Source of the DNA: QVMP01 sp047974325
GTDB lineage: Bacteria > Bacteroidota > Bacteroidia > Bacteroidales > Dysgonomonadaceae
Reading direction: 5' to 3'
Assembly: GCA_047974325.1 (NCBI GenBank)
Contig: JBKECE010000226.1
Coordinates: forward strand, 1-58,287
Length of the DNA: 58,287 nt
The position numbers were made by a program, and so were the translations under genes. Shown in pieces: positions 31,991-41,313 of this stretch. The notes beneath the pieces are model-generated. The model ran no database searches and was not told the origin of the DNA. It saw only the letters and a list, made by a program, of their open reading frames with translations. Position 1 is the first letter of the stretch. Each line of letters opens with the position of its first letter.

Positions 31991-32872
31991 ATGGATGGAT
32001 TGACAATCGAGAGAATAAAAGGATTGGTAGGTGCAGGTATATTGCATTTACTGCTTGTTTTGTTGCTTATTTTCACATACATGAAACCATTTCAGGCAGC
32101 ACGGCCAAGCATGGCATCGGAAGGTGTGCCTGTGATGTTGGGAAATGCTGTTGATGCATTTGGACATGATGATCCTAAAGGAACAGGTGATGGCACTTCA
32201 GAAGCTGATGTGGATGCATCTGCTCCTGTACCTCCTGTCGATGCTGTTGCGGGCAGCACCAAACCAAGTGTTTCTACGGCAACCAATCCAGCGAAAGCTG
32301 TTACACAAAGTCACACAAAAACTGTCGATGTGCAGACCGATGCCCAAAAAAGTGCAGAGATAAAAAGACGGGCTGATGCAGAGGCTTTGCAGAAAGCCGA
32401 AAGAGAAGCTGCCCGGAAAGCTCAAATTGAATCGGAAACTAAAAAGAATGTAAACAACATAGTTGGTGGAGCTATTGGAAAAGGCGCAGGTGGAGGACTG
32501 AACAAAGGCACAGGTTCGGGACCCGGTAACACTGGTGTTTCGACCGGGAATAGCAATACCGGGGCATCGTCCGGAATTGGAGGAACAGGAACATCATATA
32601 CTTTGAGTGGAAGGAATCCTGCTTCGGGTGGACTCGTAAAACCAGTTTACCCTAATGTCAACGAAGGTGGTGTCGTAGTTGTGAATATAATAGTGAATCC
32701 GAGTGGAACAGTCATATCAGCTCTGGCTGGTGGCAAGGGAACGAATACATCCAATTCAGCATTACGCAATGCGGCAACAAGAGCGGCACAACAGACTAAA
32801 TTTAATGCGATCAATTCTCCTAATAATCAAAGCGGAACTATCACATATCATTTTAATCTTAAAACAAATTGA
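31991..32872 (+). CDS. TonB-family energy-transducer-like protein
   Basis: A protein of about 293 residues: one N-terminal membrane helix (about residues 10-30, GAGILHLLLVLLLIFTYM), a long Ala/Pro/Asp spacer, a charged helical part (KRRADAEALQKAEREAARK), a Gly-rich linker (GKGAGGGLNKGTGSGPGN) and a C-terminal beta domain like TonB (VKPVYPNVNEGGVVVVNII). It would link the inner membrane proton-motive complex to outer membrane receptors. A GTG six codons earlier (31973) is an alternative start. ExbB and ExbD genes, usual neighbours, are not here, so it must use a complex encoded elsewhere. Confidence 0.85.
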   Translation: MDGLTIERIKGLVGAGILHLLLVLLLIFTYMKPFQAARPSMASEGVPVMLGNAVDAFGHDDPKGTGDGTSEADVDASAPVPPVDAVAGSTKPSVSTATNPAKAVTQSHTKTVDVQTDAQKSAEIKRRADAEALQKAEREAARKAQIESETKKNVNNIVGGAIGKGAGGGLNKGTGSGPGNTGVSTGNSNTGASSGIGGTGTSYTLSGRNPASGGLVKPVYPNVNEGGVVVVNIIVNPSGTVISALAGGKGTNTSNSALRNAATRAAQQTKFNAINSPNNQSGTITYHFNLKTN

Positions 32873-32874
32873 TT

Positions 32875-33417
32875 ATGAAATATATATATGTATTCTTAAC
32901 AACCGGCTTTGAAGAGATAGAAGCACTTGCAGTGGTCGATATTTTGAGAAGAGCTGGTTTAGGTGTAAGAACAGTGTCTCTGGAAACAGAAAAAAAAGTG
33001 ATAGGAAGCCATGCCATACCAGTTGAGGCTGATCTTCTATTTGAAGAAGTGAATTTTGAAGATGCTGAGTTGCTCGTATTGCCCGGCGGAACAGTCCGAA
33101 TCAATGAACATGAGGGTTTGAAGAAACAAATATTGGCATTCTACAATAACGGAAATAATGTTGCAGCTATTTGTGCAGCTCCGATGGTATTTGGAGGTTT
33201 GGGAATGCTTAACGGAAAAAAAGCGACGGCTTATCCTGGGTTTGAGGGTTATCTGGCAGGTGCCATATTGGAAACCGATAAATCGGTTGTTGTAGATGGA
33301 AACATCATCACGGGACGAGGTCCTGGTTTGAGCCTCGAATTTGGTTTGACATTGGTAGAGATTGTTGCCGGAAAAACGAAACGAGATGAAGTGGCTGCCG
33401 GATTGCTGCTAAAATGA
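32875..33417 (+). CDS. DJ-1/PfpI family protein
   Basis: A 180-residue cytoplasmic protein with a flavodoxin-like fold. FLTTGFEEIEALAVVDIL carries the conserved Glu, and AAICAAPMVFGGLGML carries the nucleophile-elbow Cys. VDGNIITGRGPGLSLEFGL is the C-terminal family block. This pattern matches the YajL/DJ-1 group (protein deglycase or redox-stress chaperone; activity debated). It starts right after the TonB gene stop (ATG at 32875), so they are co-transcribed. Confidence 0.92.
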   Translation: MKYIYVFLTTGFEEIEALAVVDILRRAGLGVRTVSLETEKKVIGSHAIPVEADLLFEEVNFEDAELLVLPGGTVRINEHEGLKKQILAFYNNGNNVAAICAAPMVFGGLGMLNGKKATAYPGFEGYLAGAILETDKSVVVDGNIITGRGPGLSLEFGLTLVEIVAGKTKRDEVAAGLLLK

Positions 33418-33468
33418 AATAATTTTTCTTTCAAAAAATAAACGGAATAGATTGGAGCACAAAAAAAA

Positions 33469-33498
33469 TTGGTTCAGACAGTAAAATCAATATTTTTG
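33469..33498 (+). promoter_or_regulatory. Consensus promoter of rnpA
   Basis: TTG at 33469-33471 and TATTTTTG at 33491-33498 with exactly 19 nt between them, an ideal Bacteroidetes promoter. The start would be near 33504, about 23 nt before the GTG of rnpA. Confidence 0.75.
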
Positions 33499-33526
33499 TG
33501 TTTCAATTTTTTTTTAAGATTCACAG

Positions 33527-33931
33527 GTGAATATTCAACAAGAAAGTAATACATTACCCAAATCGGAACGTTTGAGCGGAGAAAAGCGCATCAGTGCACT
33601 ATTTTCCTCAAGCAGATCTTTTGTTGTATACCCATTCAGGGTTGTTTATTTGTTGATCGAGTCGGATAATCCACAGGTTACAATGATGGTCAGTGTGTCG
33701 AAAAAAAAGTTTAAACGCGCTGTGAAGAGAAACCGCATCAAGCGACTGATGCGTGAGTCTTATCGTAAGAATAAAGCAGAATATCATACCGTGGCTCACA
33801 ATGCAGGACGATCAATAGATATTGCATTCTTGTATCTTAAAAATGAATTGGCTGATTACGAGGAAATAGAGACAGCTATGACCAAAGCAGCCAATGTTTT
33901 GAACAATAAGGTGAATGTAGAAAACAAGTGA
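33527..33931 (+). CDS. rnpA: Ribonuclease P protein component
   Basis: A 134-residue basic protein that assists the RNase P RNA in trimming tRNA 5' ends. The start region LPKSERLSGEKRISALFSS and the RNR motif AVKRNRIKRLMRESYR are diagnostic. The start is a GTG at 33527, which fits the family's N-terminus and the promoter just upstream. rpmH is not adjacent here. It overlaps yidD by 4 nt, the usual pair. Confidence 0.95.
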   Translation: MNIQQESNTLPKSERLSGEKRISALFSSSRSFVVYPFRVVYLLIESDNPQVTMMVSVSKKKFKRAVKRNRIKRLMRESYRKNKAEYHTVAHNAGRSIDIAFLYLKNELADYEEIETAMTKAANVLNNKVNVENK

Positions 33932-34149
33932 AAAAGATTATCTCTTACATATTTCTATTGCCAATATATTTTTATAAATATTGCATATCACCGCTCACGC
34001 CTTCATCGTGCAGGTATTCTCCAACCTGTTCGGAATATGCAGTTCAGGCGATAAAAAAACATGGACCATTCAAGGGTACATGGCTGGCAATTAAGCGTAT
34101 ATCACGTTGTCATCCTTGGGGTGGGAGTGGTTATGATCCTGTGCCGTAA
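33928..34149 (+). CDS. yidD: Membrane protein insertion efficiency factor YidD
   Basis: A 73-residue protein with the family pattern IYFYKYCISPLTPSSCRYSPTCSEYAVQAI, KHGPFKGTWLAIKRI and RCHPWGGSGYDPVP, including its conserved Cys residues. It sits at the membrane surface and supports YidC-mediated insertion. Start is a GTG overlapping the rnpA stop. Confidence 0.95.
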   Translation: MKKIISYIFLLPIYFYKYCISPLTPSSCRYSPTCSEYAVQAIKKHGPFKGTWLAIKRISRCHPWGGSGYDPVP

Positions 34150-34186
34150 AAATTAGTAAATATGTGATTTGGACAAATATAGAAAG

Positions 34187-34825
34187 ATGGAAATAGAAAA
34201 AACAGACAGTATAATTTTCGATATGGATGGAACTTTGTGGAATGCTGTCGACACATATGCTTATTGTTGGAACATTGCTTTTAAAGAAGTGGGGCTTGAC
34301 AAGGAATTTACAGGGCAAGATCTTATCCAATATATGGGAACTGAGGCGAAAAAGATTTTTACATTGGTTTTTCCTGATTTGCCCGATGAAAAGATCGATG
34401 AACTTTTTGATGTCGTTGTGAGAACCGTAGACACATATTTGCCCGTAAAAGGCGGAATCTTATATCCGGATGTTCTGGATGGATTGCACCAACTGTCCAC
34501 AAAATACAAGCTTTTCATGTTGAGTAATTGTCAGAAAGGGAGTATTGGCGACTTTATGAAGTTTACGAACACCGAAGATTTATTTATCGATTACTTTGAA
34601 CATGGTGCAAATCACGAGCCTAAGCATGTCAATATTCATACATTGATGGATAAATATGATTTGAAATATCCGGTGTATGTAGGTGACACAGACTCGGATC
34701 GCAAGCAGTGCGATATAGCGAAGATTCCTTATGTCTTTGTCAGTTATGGATTTGGTACAACAGATCAGTTTGCTCTAAAATTTGATAGCTTTAAAGATCT
34801 GACAGACTATTATATGAACCTATAA
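34187..34825 (+). CDS. HAD-superfamily hydrolase (phosphoglycolate phosphatase-like)
   Basis: A 212-residue protein with motif I IIFDMDGTLWNAVDTYAYCW (nucleophile Asp), a helical cap, motif II MLSNCQKGS, a Lys in HEPKHVNI and motif IV YVGDTDSDRKQC. It would dephosphorylate a small metabolite. The frame is open to a TTG at 34169, but the ATG at 34187 (MEIEKTDSI) is a better start. It is 14 nt before the symporter gene, suggesting shared transcription from rnpA onward. Confidence 0.9.
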   Translation: MEIEKTDSIIFDMDGTLWNAVDTYAYCWNIAFKEVGLDKEFTGQDLIQYMGTEAKKIFTLVFPDLPDEKIDELFDVVVRTVDTYLPVKGGILYPDVLDGLHQLSTKYKLFMLSNCQKGSIGDFMKFTNTEDLFIDYFEHGANHEPKHVNIHTLMDKYDLKYPVYVGDTDSDRKQCDIAKIPYVFVSYGFGTTDQFALKFDSFKDLTDYYMNL

Positions 34826-34838
34826 GCAAAACAGAAGA

Positions 34839-36311
34839 ATGGTTGCTGAATCGATATTGATTATAATTATACTCTATTTCGGAATATTATATGCTATTTC
34901 TTTTTTCGTCAGCCGGAAGCATTCAGACAATGAAGCCTTTTTTCTGGCCAATCGCAAATCTCCATGGTGGGTTGTAGCTATTGCCATGGTGGGGTCTTCC
35001 ATATCTGGCGTTACATTTGTGTCTGTTCCCGGGCAAGTTGGAAGCCTTGACATGACTTATATGCAGATGGTGATAGGTTTCTTCTTCGGCTATCTGGTGG
35101 TTGCTCTCATTCTGCTTCCATTATATTATAAATTAAATCTGACTACCATTTATGGTTATCTGGAGCAGCGTTTGGGCTTTAAGTCATACAAGACAGGAGC
35201 ATCATTTTTTATTTTATCGAAATTGATTGGTGCAGCGGTCCGATTATATCTTGCCACAATGATTTTGCAAACTCTTGTGTTTGCCCGTTGGAACATTCCG
35301 TTTTGGCTCACGGTGGCAGGGACAATCCTTCTCATCTGGGTATATACACACCGAAGTGGAATTAAGACGATTCTCTGGACAGATCTTTTGCAGACAAGTT
35401 GTATGATAGGGGCATTGGTTTTGATAATCTGGCAAGTGGTGACAAAGATGGATTTGGGTTTTCTTCAGGCGATAGATGTTGTCAGGAATAGTGAACATGC
35501 CCGTATCTTCGTATTTGACGATTGGGGCAGTAAGCAAAATTTCTTTAAGCAATTTCTGAGTGGTATTTTTATAACCATTGTCATGACTGGTTTGGATCAG
35601 GGTATGATGCAAAAAAACCTGACGTGCAAGAATCTGAAAGATGCTCAGAAAAATATGGCAGTGCATGGTTTTGCATTTATTCCCATTAATTTTTTGTTCC
35701 TATGCCTTGGCATATTGCTTCTGGCTTTTGCTACACAAAAAGGGATTACCCTGCCCGAAAAGACAGATCAGATATTACCCATGTTGGCAACACAATACTT
35801 AGGATTTCCTGTTTTGATTTTTTTCACCATCGGAATCATTGCTGCTGCTTTTGCCAGTGCCGATTCCGCTTTGGCTGCATTGACCACTTCTGTTTGTGTC
35901 GATTTGCTTGATGTGCAGAAAAAAAATGGTGCGGAAGCTCAGAAGATTAGAAAGCGAATGCACATCGCGATGAGTATTTTGTTCGGCATAGTGATTCTTA
36001 TAATAAATGCTTTGAATAAGACGAATGTGTTGGATGCTATCTACACAATCGCTTCATATACCTATGGTCCACTTTTGGGTATGTTTTGTTTTGGGCTATT
36101 TACTAAACGGTCTACAAAAGACGGAGTAGTGCCTTATATTTGTATATTATCTCCTTTCGTTTGTTTTGGAGTGGAAATGCTCTTGAAATATTTTTTCGAT
36201 TATAAAGTCGGATATGAAATACTGATATTTAACGGATTGCTCACATTTCTGGGCCTGATGGCATTTTCTGGAAAAGTGAAAAAAGAAATATCACAAAGCC
36301 GGATCAGCTAA
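34839..36311 (+). CDS. Sodium:solute symporter (SSS family)
   Basis: A 490-residue membrane transporter with about 13 hydrophobic helices. NRKSPWWVVAIAMVGSSISGVTFVSVPG is the SSS signature near the N-terminus with sodium-site Ser residues, and AFASADSALAALTTSVCVDLL carries the other sodium-site Ser/Ala residues on helix 8. It would use sodium to import a solute. The substrate cannot be read from sequence. The gene converges with the M1 peptidase gene with 15 nt between. Confidence 0.92.
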   Translation: MVAESILIIIILYFGILYAISFFVSRKHSDNEAFFLANRKSPWWVVAIAMVGSSISGVTFVSVPGQVGSLDMTYMQMVIGFFFGYLVVALILLPLYYKLNLTTIYGYLEQRLGFKSYKTGASFFILSKLIGAAVRLYLATMILQTLVFARWNIPFWLTVAGTILLIWVYTHRSGIKTILWTDLLQTSCMIGALVLIIWQVVTKMDLGFLQAIDVVRNSEHARIFVFDDWGSKQNFFKQFLSGIFITIVMTGLDQGMMQKNLTCKNLKDAQKNMAVHGFAFIPINFLFLCLGILLLAFATQKGITLPEKTDQILPMLATQYLGFPVLIFFTIGIIAAAFASADSALAALTTSVCVDLLDVQKKNGAEAQKIRKRMHIAMSILFGIVILIINALNKTNVLDAIYTIASYTYGPLLGMFCFGLFTKRSTKDGVVPYICILSPFVCFGVEMLLKYFFDYKVGYEILIFNGLLTFLGLMAFSGKVKKEISQSRIS

Positions 36312-36326
36312 GCTCAATGGTTCAAT

Positions 36327-38225
36327 CTACTTATTTTTCAGAATCTTATCATTCAGAATCTCACCATCTTCCATAATGGTTCTCAACAGATAACAACCTG
36401 TCTGCAATGATGATAGATTAGTCGTGTAAGTTACATCGTTCACCTGCGGCATATAGATTATTCTTTTTCCTGTCAGATCAAATATTTGCAGATCCTTTAT
36501 TTTCTTTGATGCTGAAATGTTCAGAATATTATCAACGGGATTCGGATATATATATATAATGTTTTCTGACGAGACGTTGTCTATACTCAGGATAATGTTG
36601 TTTGTTTTTGCAATAATGTCACTATTGGGATTGAAAACAGCATTCTTAATCAGGAATGGAACATCATCAAATTCGAAAACCTGATTGTTTTCTGTTAAAT
36701 CAAATTTTCGGGTATAGGTTTCGCCTATCGGACTGATAAACATCATGTCAAAAGGTGTTTCAAAGAAACTGACAGAACTATGTGAGCTAGTCTGGCTGAC
36801 TTTCATAGAGGTTTTTCCAGAGGTTTGATTAAGGCTGATATTAAAAATAGGATAACCTTCGCCATATATCCAGTCATTGAAGAATTCGGTGAAATCTGTT
36901 CCTGTCGAATTTTTCAGACTTTGCTTGAAATCTTCGGTTGTTGCCGAGCCATATGCAAATGCAGGATTGTCAAGATATTCATTCATTGCCTTGAAATAGA
37001 GACTATCGCCAAGTTTAAACCGGATCTGGTTGATAACCAAAGCTCCTTTCAGATAAGTTAAACGATTGTCAAAGATCCTGTTTTCATTGCTGGCGTCAGG
37101 ATTGTAGACCGAGCCGTCAGGCAATTGAGTGATTGTTTTTACATAACCGGATTTCCATGCTTTGAATGACTCTTGGCCATACATATATTCTTTGAGCAAG
37201 CCGACACCGTATGTAGCAAAACCCTCATTGAGCCATATATCGTGCCAAGTGGCACATGTCACTTTGTCACCGAACCATTGATGCATGAGTTCATGAATCA
37301 CAAGGTCTTCTGTAAAATTTTTCACAAAACTGACAGTAGCATGTTCCATACCTCCGTTCCATTGCCATTGTGCATGTCCATACTTTTCATTTTTGTACGG
37401 GTAATCACCATATTTTCTGCTTAGGAACTCAATATAGCCAGGTACTTTGTCTAACGATGTTTTGGTGTCATCTGTTAGGGACTCCGGGTAAACATAATTG
37501 ATCACCGGAACTTGAATTCCGCTGACAGATGCATAATTGCTGTATACTTCATAATTAGTAACGGCAAAGGCTATCAGGTAAGTTGGTATTGCATATTTGT
37601 GTTGCCAGAGATCGGTTACAGTTCCGTCTTGGTTGTCAGTCGAAGAAATGAGAAGCCCGTTTGCCACCGATTTATATTCTTGGGGATGAGTGATGAATAA
37701 TTCCACTTCGTCAGCTTTGTCTTGCAGATCATCCTTGCACACCCACCACAATGGTGCTGCAAAAGATTCTGAAAAAGTATAAACCATCGGCGTACCATTA
37801 TGTTGGTTGATCATGTATCCGCCATTGGACGATGGCAAACCTATATAGGAAATTGCTATTTCGTTGCTAGTGTTGGCAAGAATAGATAATGGTAGGTTGA
37901 TCTTCAGTTTATTGACGGAGTGGTTGTAATCGGACAATGTAAGTCCGTTCAATTCAACGCTCTGAATGGTCAATGTATTTCCTGCATCCAGAATAATATT
38001 ATTCAGATTGGCCGTAGAGGTAAAATAAATCGTTGTTTTACCCGAAAAATCGGACGCGGTCGGATTGGCCGCAATTTCGAGCTTATATTTTTTTACATCA
38101 AAACCAGAAGTGTCTATACTGGTGTTTTCTTCCTGAAAGTATTGTGGCAATCTGCAATAATGAACTTGCGATTGAGCTGCAATCGAGAGCTGTAGTAATA
38201 TGCAAAGCAGGGTATATTTTTTCAT
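36327..38225 (-). CDS. Secreted M1 family metallopeptidase with T9SS sorting domain
   Basis: A 632-residue aminopeptidase: signal peptide MKKYTLLCILLQLSIAAQS, an N-terminal beta domain, a GGMEHATVSF substrate-recognition segment and the zinc site HELMHQWFGD (two His, catalytic Glu). Next comes NEGFATYG with the third zinc ligand Glu, and a C-terminal sorting domain (IYPNPVDNILNISASKK to ILNDKILKNK). It would be exported by T9SS and release N-terminal residues from peptides outside the cell. The open frame reaches 38282, but the start at 38225 begins the signal peptide. Confidence 0.93.
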   Translation of the reverse strand: MKKYTLLCILLQLSIAAQSQVHYCRLPQYFQEENTSIDTSGFDVKKYKLEIAANPTASDFSGKTTIYFTSTANLNNIILDAGNTLTIQSVELNGLTLSDYNHSVNKLKINLPLSILANTSNEIAISYIGLPSSNGGYMINQHNGTPMVYTFSESFAAPLWWVCKDDLQDKADEVELFITHPQEYKSVANGLLISSTDNQDGTVTDLWQHKYAIPTYLIAFAVTNYEVYSNYASVSGIQVPVINYVYPESLTDDTKTSLDKVPGYIEFLSRKYGDYPYKNEKYGHAQWQWNGGMEHATVSFVKNFTEDLVIHELMHQWFGDKVTCATWHDIWLNEGFATYGVGLLKEYMYGQESFKAWKSGYVKTITQLPDGSVYNPDASNENRIFDNRLTYLKGALVINQIRFKLGDSLYFKAMNEYLDNPAFAYGSATTEDFKQSLKNSTGTDFTEFFNDWIYGEGYPIFNISLNQTSGKTSMKVSQTSSHSSVSFFETPFDMMFISPIGETYTRKFDLTENNQVFEFDDVPFLIKNAVFNPNSDIIAKTNNIILSIDNVSSENIIYIYPNPVDNILNISASKKIKDLQIFDLTGKRIIYMPQVNDVTYTTNLSSLQTGCYLLRTIMEDGEILNDKILKNK

Positions 38226-38265
38226 GTGCAGAAAAATTTGTACATTGATTTCAAATGTAATAAAA

Positions 38266-40734
38266 CTATTCCAGATCGACAACTGTTATACCTGCTCCTC
38301 CGAATTGGACGTGCTCGTCCTGAAAATGCTGTATGCCTGACACTGTCCGCAGATAATCCCTGATCAACTGTCTCAGAGCTCCGGTTCCGGTTCCATGAAG
38401 AATCCGTATGCGGGAAACCCCTATCTGAATGGCATCATCGACAAAATACATAACGGCTTGCAGGGCTTCGTCACCTCTCATTCCACGCACATCAATATCT
38501 TGTTTGAAGTTAAGTTTCTTTTCATAGATATTGTCGTAAGTTTGTGAACTGACAAATGTCGATTTTTGGAATGTTTCTTTTTTTACCTGATTTTTACTCA
38601 CTCGCTCCAATGTGTCCAGTTTCACTGTCGATTTAATCATACCGAAAGCGATCTGCGCATTCTTGCCTTGTATTTCCATAACCTGACCAATGCTTGTCTG
38701 ACCTTTGATTTTCACATTGTCACCAATCCCGATAGTGGTGGGAATGTTTTCTTTTACGGTTTTTACTTTATTTTTTTTGTTGTTCTCTTTTTCCTTTAGT
38801 TTCTGTATTTTTCGTAATATTTTGTCTTCTCCTGCATCTTCAGTTTCGTTGATACGATTTTTGAAGTCTGACAAACTTTTCCGAATTTCTTTCGTCTTTT
38901 CTTTTTCTGCTTGCGATTCTTTGATAGCGCGTATCGTATTTTCTATCTTGGCATTAGCCTCGTTGACTATTCGTTCGGCATCTGATTTGGCATTGCGTAT
39001 GATTTCTTTGCGTTGTTTCTCAACATCCAACAAATCTGTTTCGTAAGTCGAAGTGATTTCTTCTAGCCGTTTTTCTTTCTGCCGGATATTTTGCCTTTTT
39101 TGCTCCCAATAACGCTTGTCCCGGACTATATCTTGCAGATATTTATCCATATTTATATAATCGCTTCCAACAATTTGCGATGCATCGGAGATCACATCTT
39201 CGGGAAGTCCAATTTTTCGGGCTATTTCGATGGCGAACGAGCTTCCCGGATTGCCGATAGATAATGTGAATAAAGGTTGCATTTGATGCCTGTCATATAG
39301 CATTGCTCCGTTTATGACTCCTTTGTTTTCATTCGCAAAGTGCTTCAGGTTCTGATAGTGTGTCGTGATTACACCAAAAGATTGTTTTTGATTGAACCTC
39401 TTGAGCAACGATTCGGCAATTGCTCCGCCTATTTGAGGTTCTGTGCCACCACCGAATTCATCGATCAGCAGAATGGTTTTGCTATCGCAGTTCCTGACAA
39501 AAAATTTCATATTTGTCAGGTGAGAGCTGTATGTGCTCAAATCATTTTCTATTGATTGTTCATCACCAATGTCGATGAATATATTGTCAAATATCCCTAC
39601 TTTAGAACTTTCAGACAATGGTATAAGTAGTCCGCACTGCACCATGTATTGAAGTAATCCGACGGTTTTGAGACAAACGGATTTCCCTCCGGCGTTGGGC
39701 CCTGAAATGATCAACAGCCTGTTTTCCGCATCGAGCCAGATATCGAGAGGTACGATGTTTTTATTTTGTTTCTTGTGTGACAGGTAGAGTAGTGGATGTT
39801 TGGCTTTGTCCCAGCCAATCTGCTGCTTGTTTTCTATTGCAGGCCTGATGGCATTAATCTCGATAGCAAAACGAGCTTTAGCCCTGATAAAATCTATCCA
39901 TGCCAAAAATTCGTATGATTGCACAATATCAGGTACAAGCGGACGTACAATATCGGCAAATGCGATCAATATTTTAATGATCTCGCGTCGTTCTTCACTT
40001 TCCAATTCCCTGATGCGGTTGTTGGCTTCGACTACCTCGCTTGGCTCAATAAATACGGTTTTGCCCGAAGCTGATTCGTCATGTACAATACCTTTCAATT
40101 TTCGTTTGAATGCTGGGGCTACAGGTATCACCAATCGTCCGTCGCGCATTGTGGGTGCAACATCTTTCTCTACTAATCCTTCTGCCTGAGCAGAACGAAG
40201 GATTGCATTGAGACTTTTAGATATGCTATTTGTTATTTGTGTCATATCTTTTCTGATGCGGTGCAACTCTGTGGACGCATTGTCTTTGATCTTGCCAAAT
40301 TTGTCAAGAATGGAGTCTATTTTTGATAACAGTTGTGGAAAAGCAATCACTTCACCTGCAAGTGCTTGCAGATGTGGATAAGGCGAGTTTTCATTGTCTT
40401 CTTTGGTGAAGAAACTGATTATTTCTTTTATTGTCTGCAAGGAGCGTCGCAAATCAAAGACATCAGCTTCGTCAAGCCATGTACCTTCTATTCTTATATT
40501 TTTGAGTGCCGGACGCACATCGAAAAAATAACTTACCGGAAAGTCGTCCTCTTCTTGCAATATACGTGTGAATTCTTCCGTTTGGGAAAGCTGTTGCACT
40601 ATCAGGTCATATTCTGATGAGAAAGATATTTTGTCGGTTTTTTCTTCACCAAGGGTACTTAAGCATTTTTCAGCTATCAGTTGGCGGATTTTGTCAAAAC
40701 CTATTTTGTGTTCAAAGTTGTCAGGATAAATCAC
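38266..40734 (-). CDS. mutS2: Endonuclease MutS2
   Basis: An 822-residue protein with MutS core domains III and V: the ABC-type ATPase has Walker A ISGPNAGGKSVCLKT, and DEFGGGTEPQIG is Walker B. A long coiled coil (about 500-640) and a C-terminal Smr nuclease domain (DVRGMRGDEALQAV and ILHGTGTGALRQLI) follow. MutS2 limits recombination, or rescues collided ribosomes in some bacteria. It lacks the mismatch-binding domain of MutS. It has a promoter box at 40764-40771, 30 nt upstream. Confidence 0.96.
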   Translation of the reverse strand: MIYPDNFEHKIGFDKIRQLIAEKCLSTLGEEKTDKISFSSEYDLIVQQLSQTEEFTRILQEEDDFPVSYFFDVRPALKNIRIEGTWLDEADVFDLRRSLQTIKEIISFFTKEDNENSPYPHLQALAGEVIAFPQLLSKIDSILDKFGKIKDNASTELHRIRKDMTQITNSISKSLNAILRSAQAEGLVEKDVAPTMRDGRLVIPVAPAFKRKLKGIVHDESASGKTVFIEPSEVVEANNRIRELESEERREIIKILIAFADIVRPLVPDIVQSYEFLAWIDFIRAKARFAIEINAIRPAIENKQQIGWDKAKHPLLYLSHKKQNKNIVPLDIWLDAENRLLIISGPNAGGKSVCLKTVGLLQYMVQCGLLIPLSESSKVGIFDNIFIDIGDEQSIENDLSTYSSHLTNMKFFVRNCDSKTILLIDEFGGGTEPQIGGAIAESLLKRFNQKQSFGVITTHYQNLKHFANENKGVINGAMLYDRHQMQPLFTLSIGNPGSSFAIEIARKIGLPEDVISDASQIVGSDYINMDKYLQDIVRDKRYWEQKRQNIRQKEKRLEEITSTYETDLLDVEKQRKEIIRNAKSDAERIVNEANAKIENTIRAIKESQAEKEKTKEIRKSLSDFKNRINETEDAGEDKILRKIQKLKEKENNKKNKVKTVKENIPTTIGIGDNVKIKGQTSIGQVMEIQGKNAQIAFGMIKSTVKLDTLERVSKNQVKKETFQKSTFVSSQTYDNIYEKKLNFKQDIDVRGMRGDEALQAVMYFVDDAIQIGVSRIRILHGTGTGALRQLIRDYLRTVSGIQHFQDEHVQFGGAGITVVDLE

Positions 40735-40763
40735 TGCTTTGTTGTTATAATTTTATTAGAATA

Positions 40764-40771
40764 CAAAGATA
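40764..40771 (-). promoter_or_regulatory. -7 box of mutS2
   Basis: TATCTTTG on the minus strand, 30 nt before the mutS2 ATG. Confidence 0.5.
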
Positions 40772-40878
40772 ATAAAGCTGCAATATAAAAAAATTATGTA
40801 TTTCAGTCCGTAAAACTTTTTAATATTGTATTCCTCTGATCAATAATGTGATGTATAATAGGGGACTTGATAAAAACA

Positions 40879-40908
40879 AAAAAAAGTAACCGTTATGGTT
40901 ACTTTTTG
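40879..40908. terminator. Terminator after the small lipoprotein gene
   Basis: AAAAAGTAACC pairs with GGTTACTTTTT across a 4-nt loop. A run of T follows on both strands, stronger on the minus strand for the gene ending at 40952. Confidence 0.85.
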
Positions 40909-40951
40909 TTTTCTCTGTAGTAGCTTTTTAAAACCTACTGCTTACCTAAAA

Positions 40952-41164
40952 TTATTTTTTAGGTTCAGCTTTTTTTACAGCAGCAGAATCAGCTTTAACA
41001 GCAGCAGAATCAACTTTAACAGTAGCTGTATCAACAACAGGAGCTGTTTCAGTTACAACTGTAGTAGAATCAACAGCTGGTGCTTCTGGTCCTTTTTTAC
41101 CGTCACATGCTACAAAAGCAAAAGATACTGCAGCCAAAACAAGTAACATTGAAATTTTTTTCAT
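40952..41164 (-). CDS. Small lipoprotein with Val/Asp/Ser/Ala repeats
   Basis: A 70-residue protein: signal MKKISMLLVLAAVSFAFVAC with Cys at 20, then an acidic, low-complexity tail with near-repeats such as VDSTTV, VDTATV, VDSAAV, ADSAAV, and a Lys-rich end. No domain is recognised. Such short lipoproteins are numerous in Bacteroidetes and may be membrane spacers. It has its own promoter box (41210-41217) and terminator, so it seems well expressed. It may vary in repeat number between strains. Confidence 0.75.
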   Translation of the reverse strand: MKKISMLLVLAAVSFAFVACDGKKGPEAPAVDSTTVVTETAPVVDTATVKVDSAAVKADSAAVKKAEPKK

Positions 41165-41209
41165 TTCCTTAAATTTATAAAATGATTAATAAAATATGCT
41201 TATTTCATG

Positions 41210-41217
41210 CAAAGGTA
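41210..41217 (-). promoter_or_regulatory. -7 box of the small lipoprotein gene
   Basis: TACCTTTG on the minus strand, with TTG 18 nt upstream. Confidence 0.6.
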
Positions 41218-41313
41218 ATCTAGTTTTGCAAATAACAAACAAAAATGATAAGATTTTTTGATATAAATATAATTTTTTCGGAAACTTTATTCTTTTTTAT
41301 GACCAAATACACT

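Noticed and set aside
32092..32425. Minus-strand ORFs inside the TonB-like gene
   Set aside because: They mirror its Ala/Gly-rich coding sequence and have no promoter or family match.
40952..41164. Overlapping plus-strand ORF rich in Ser and Asn at 40895-41146
   Set aside because: It is the complement of the low-complexity lipoprotein gene, which has a signal peptide, promoter and terminator.
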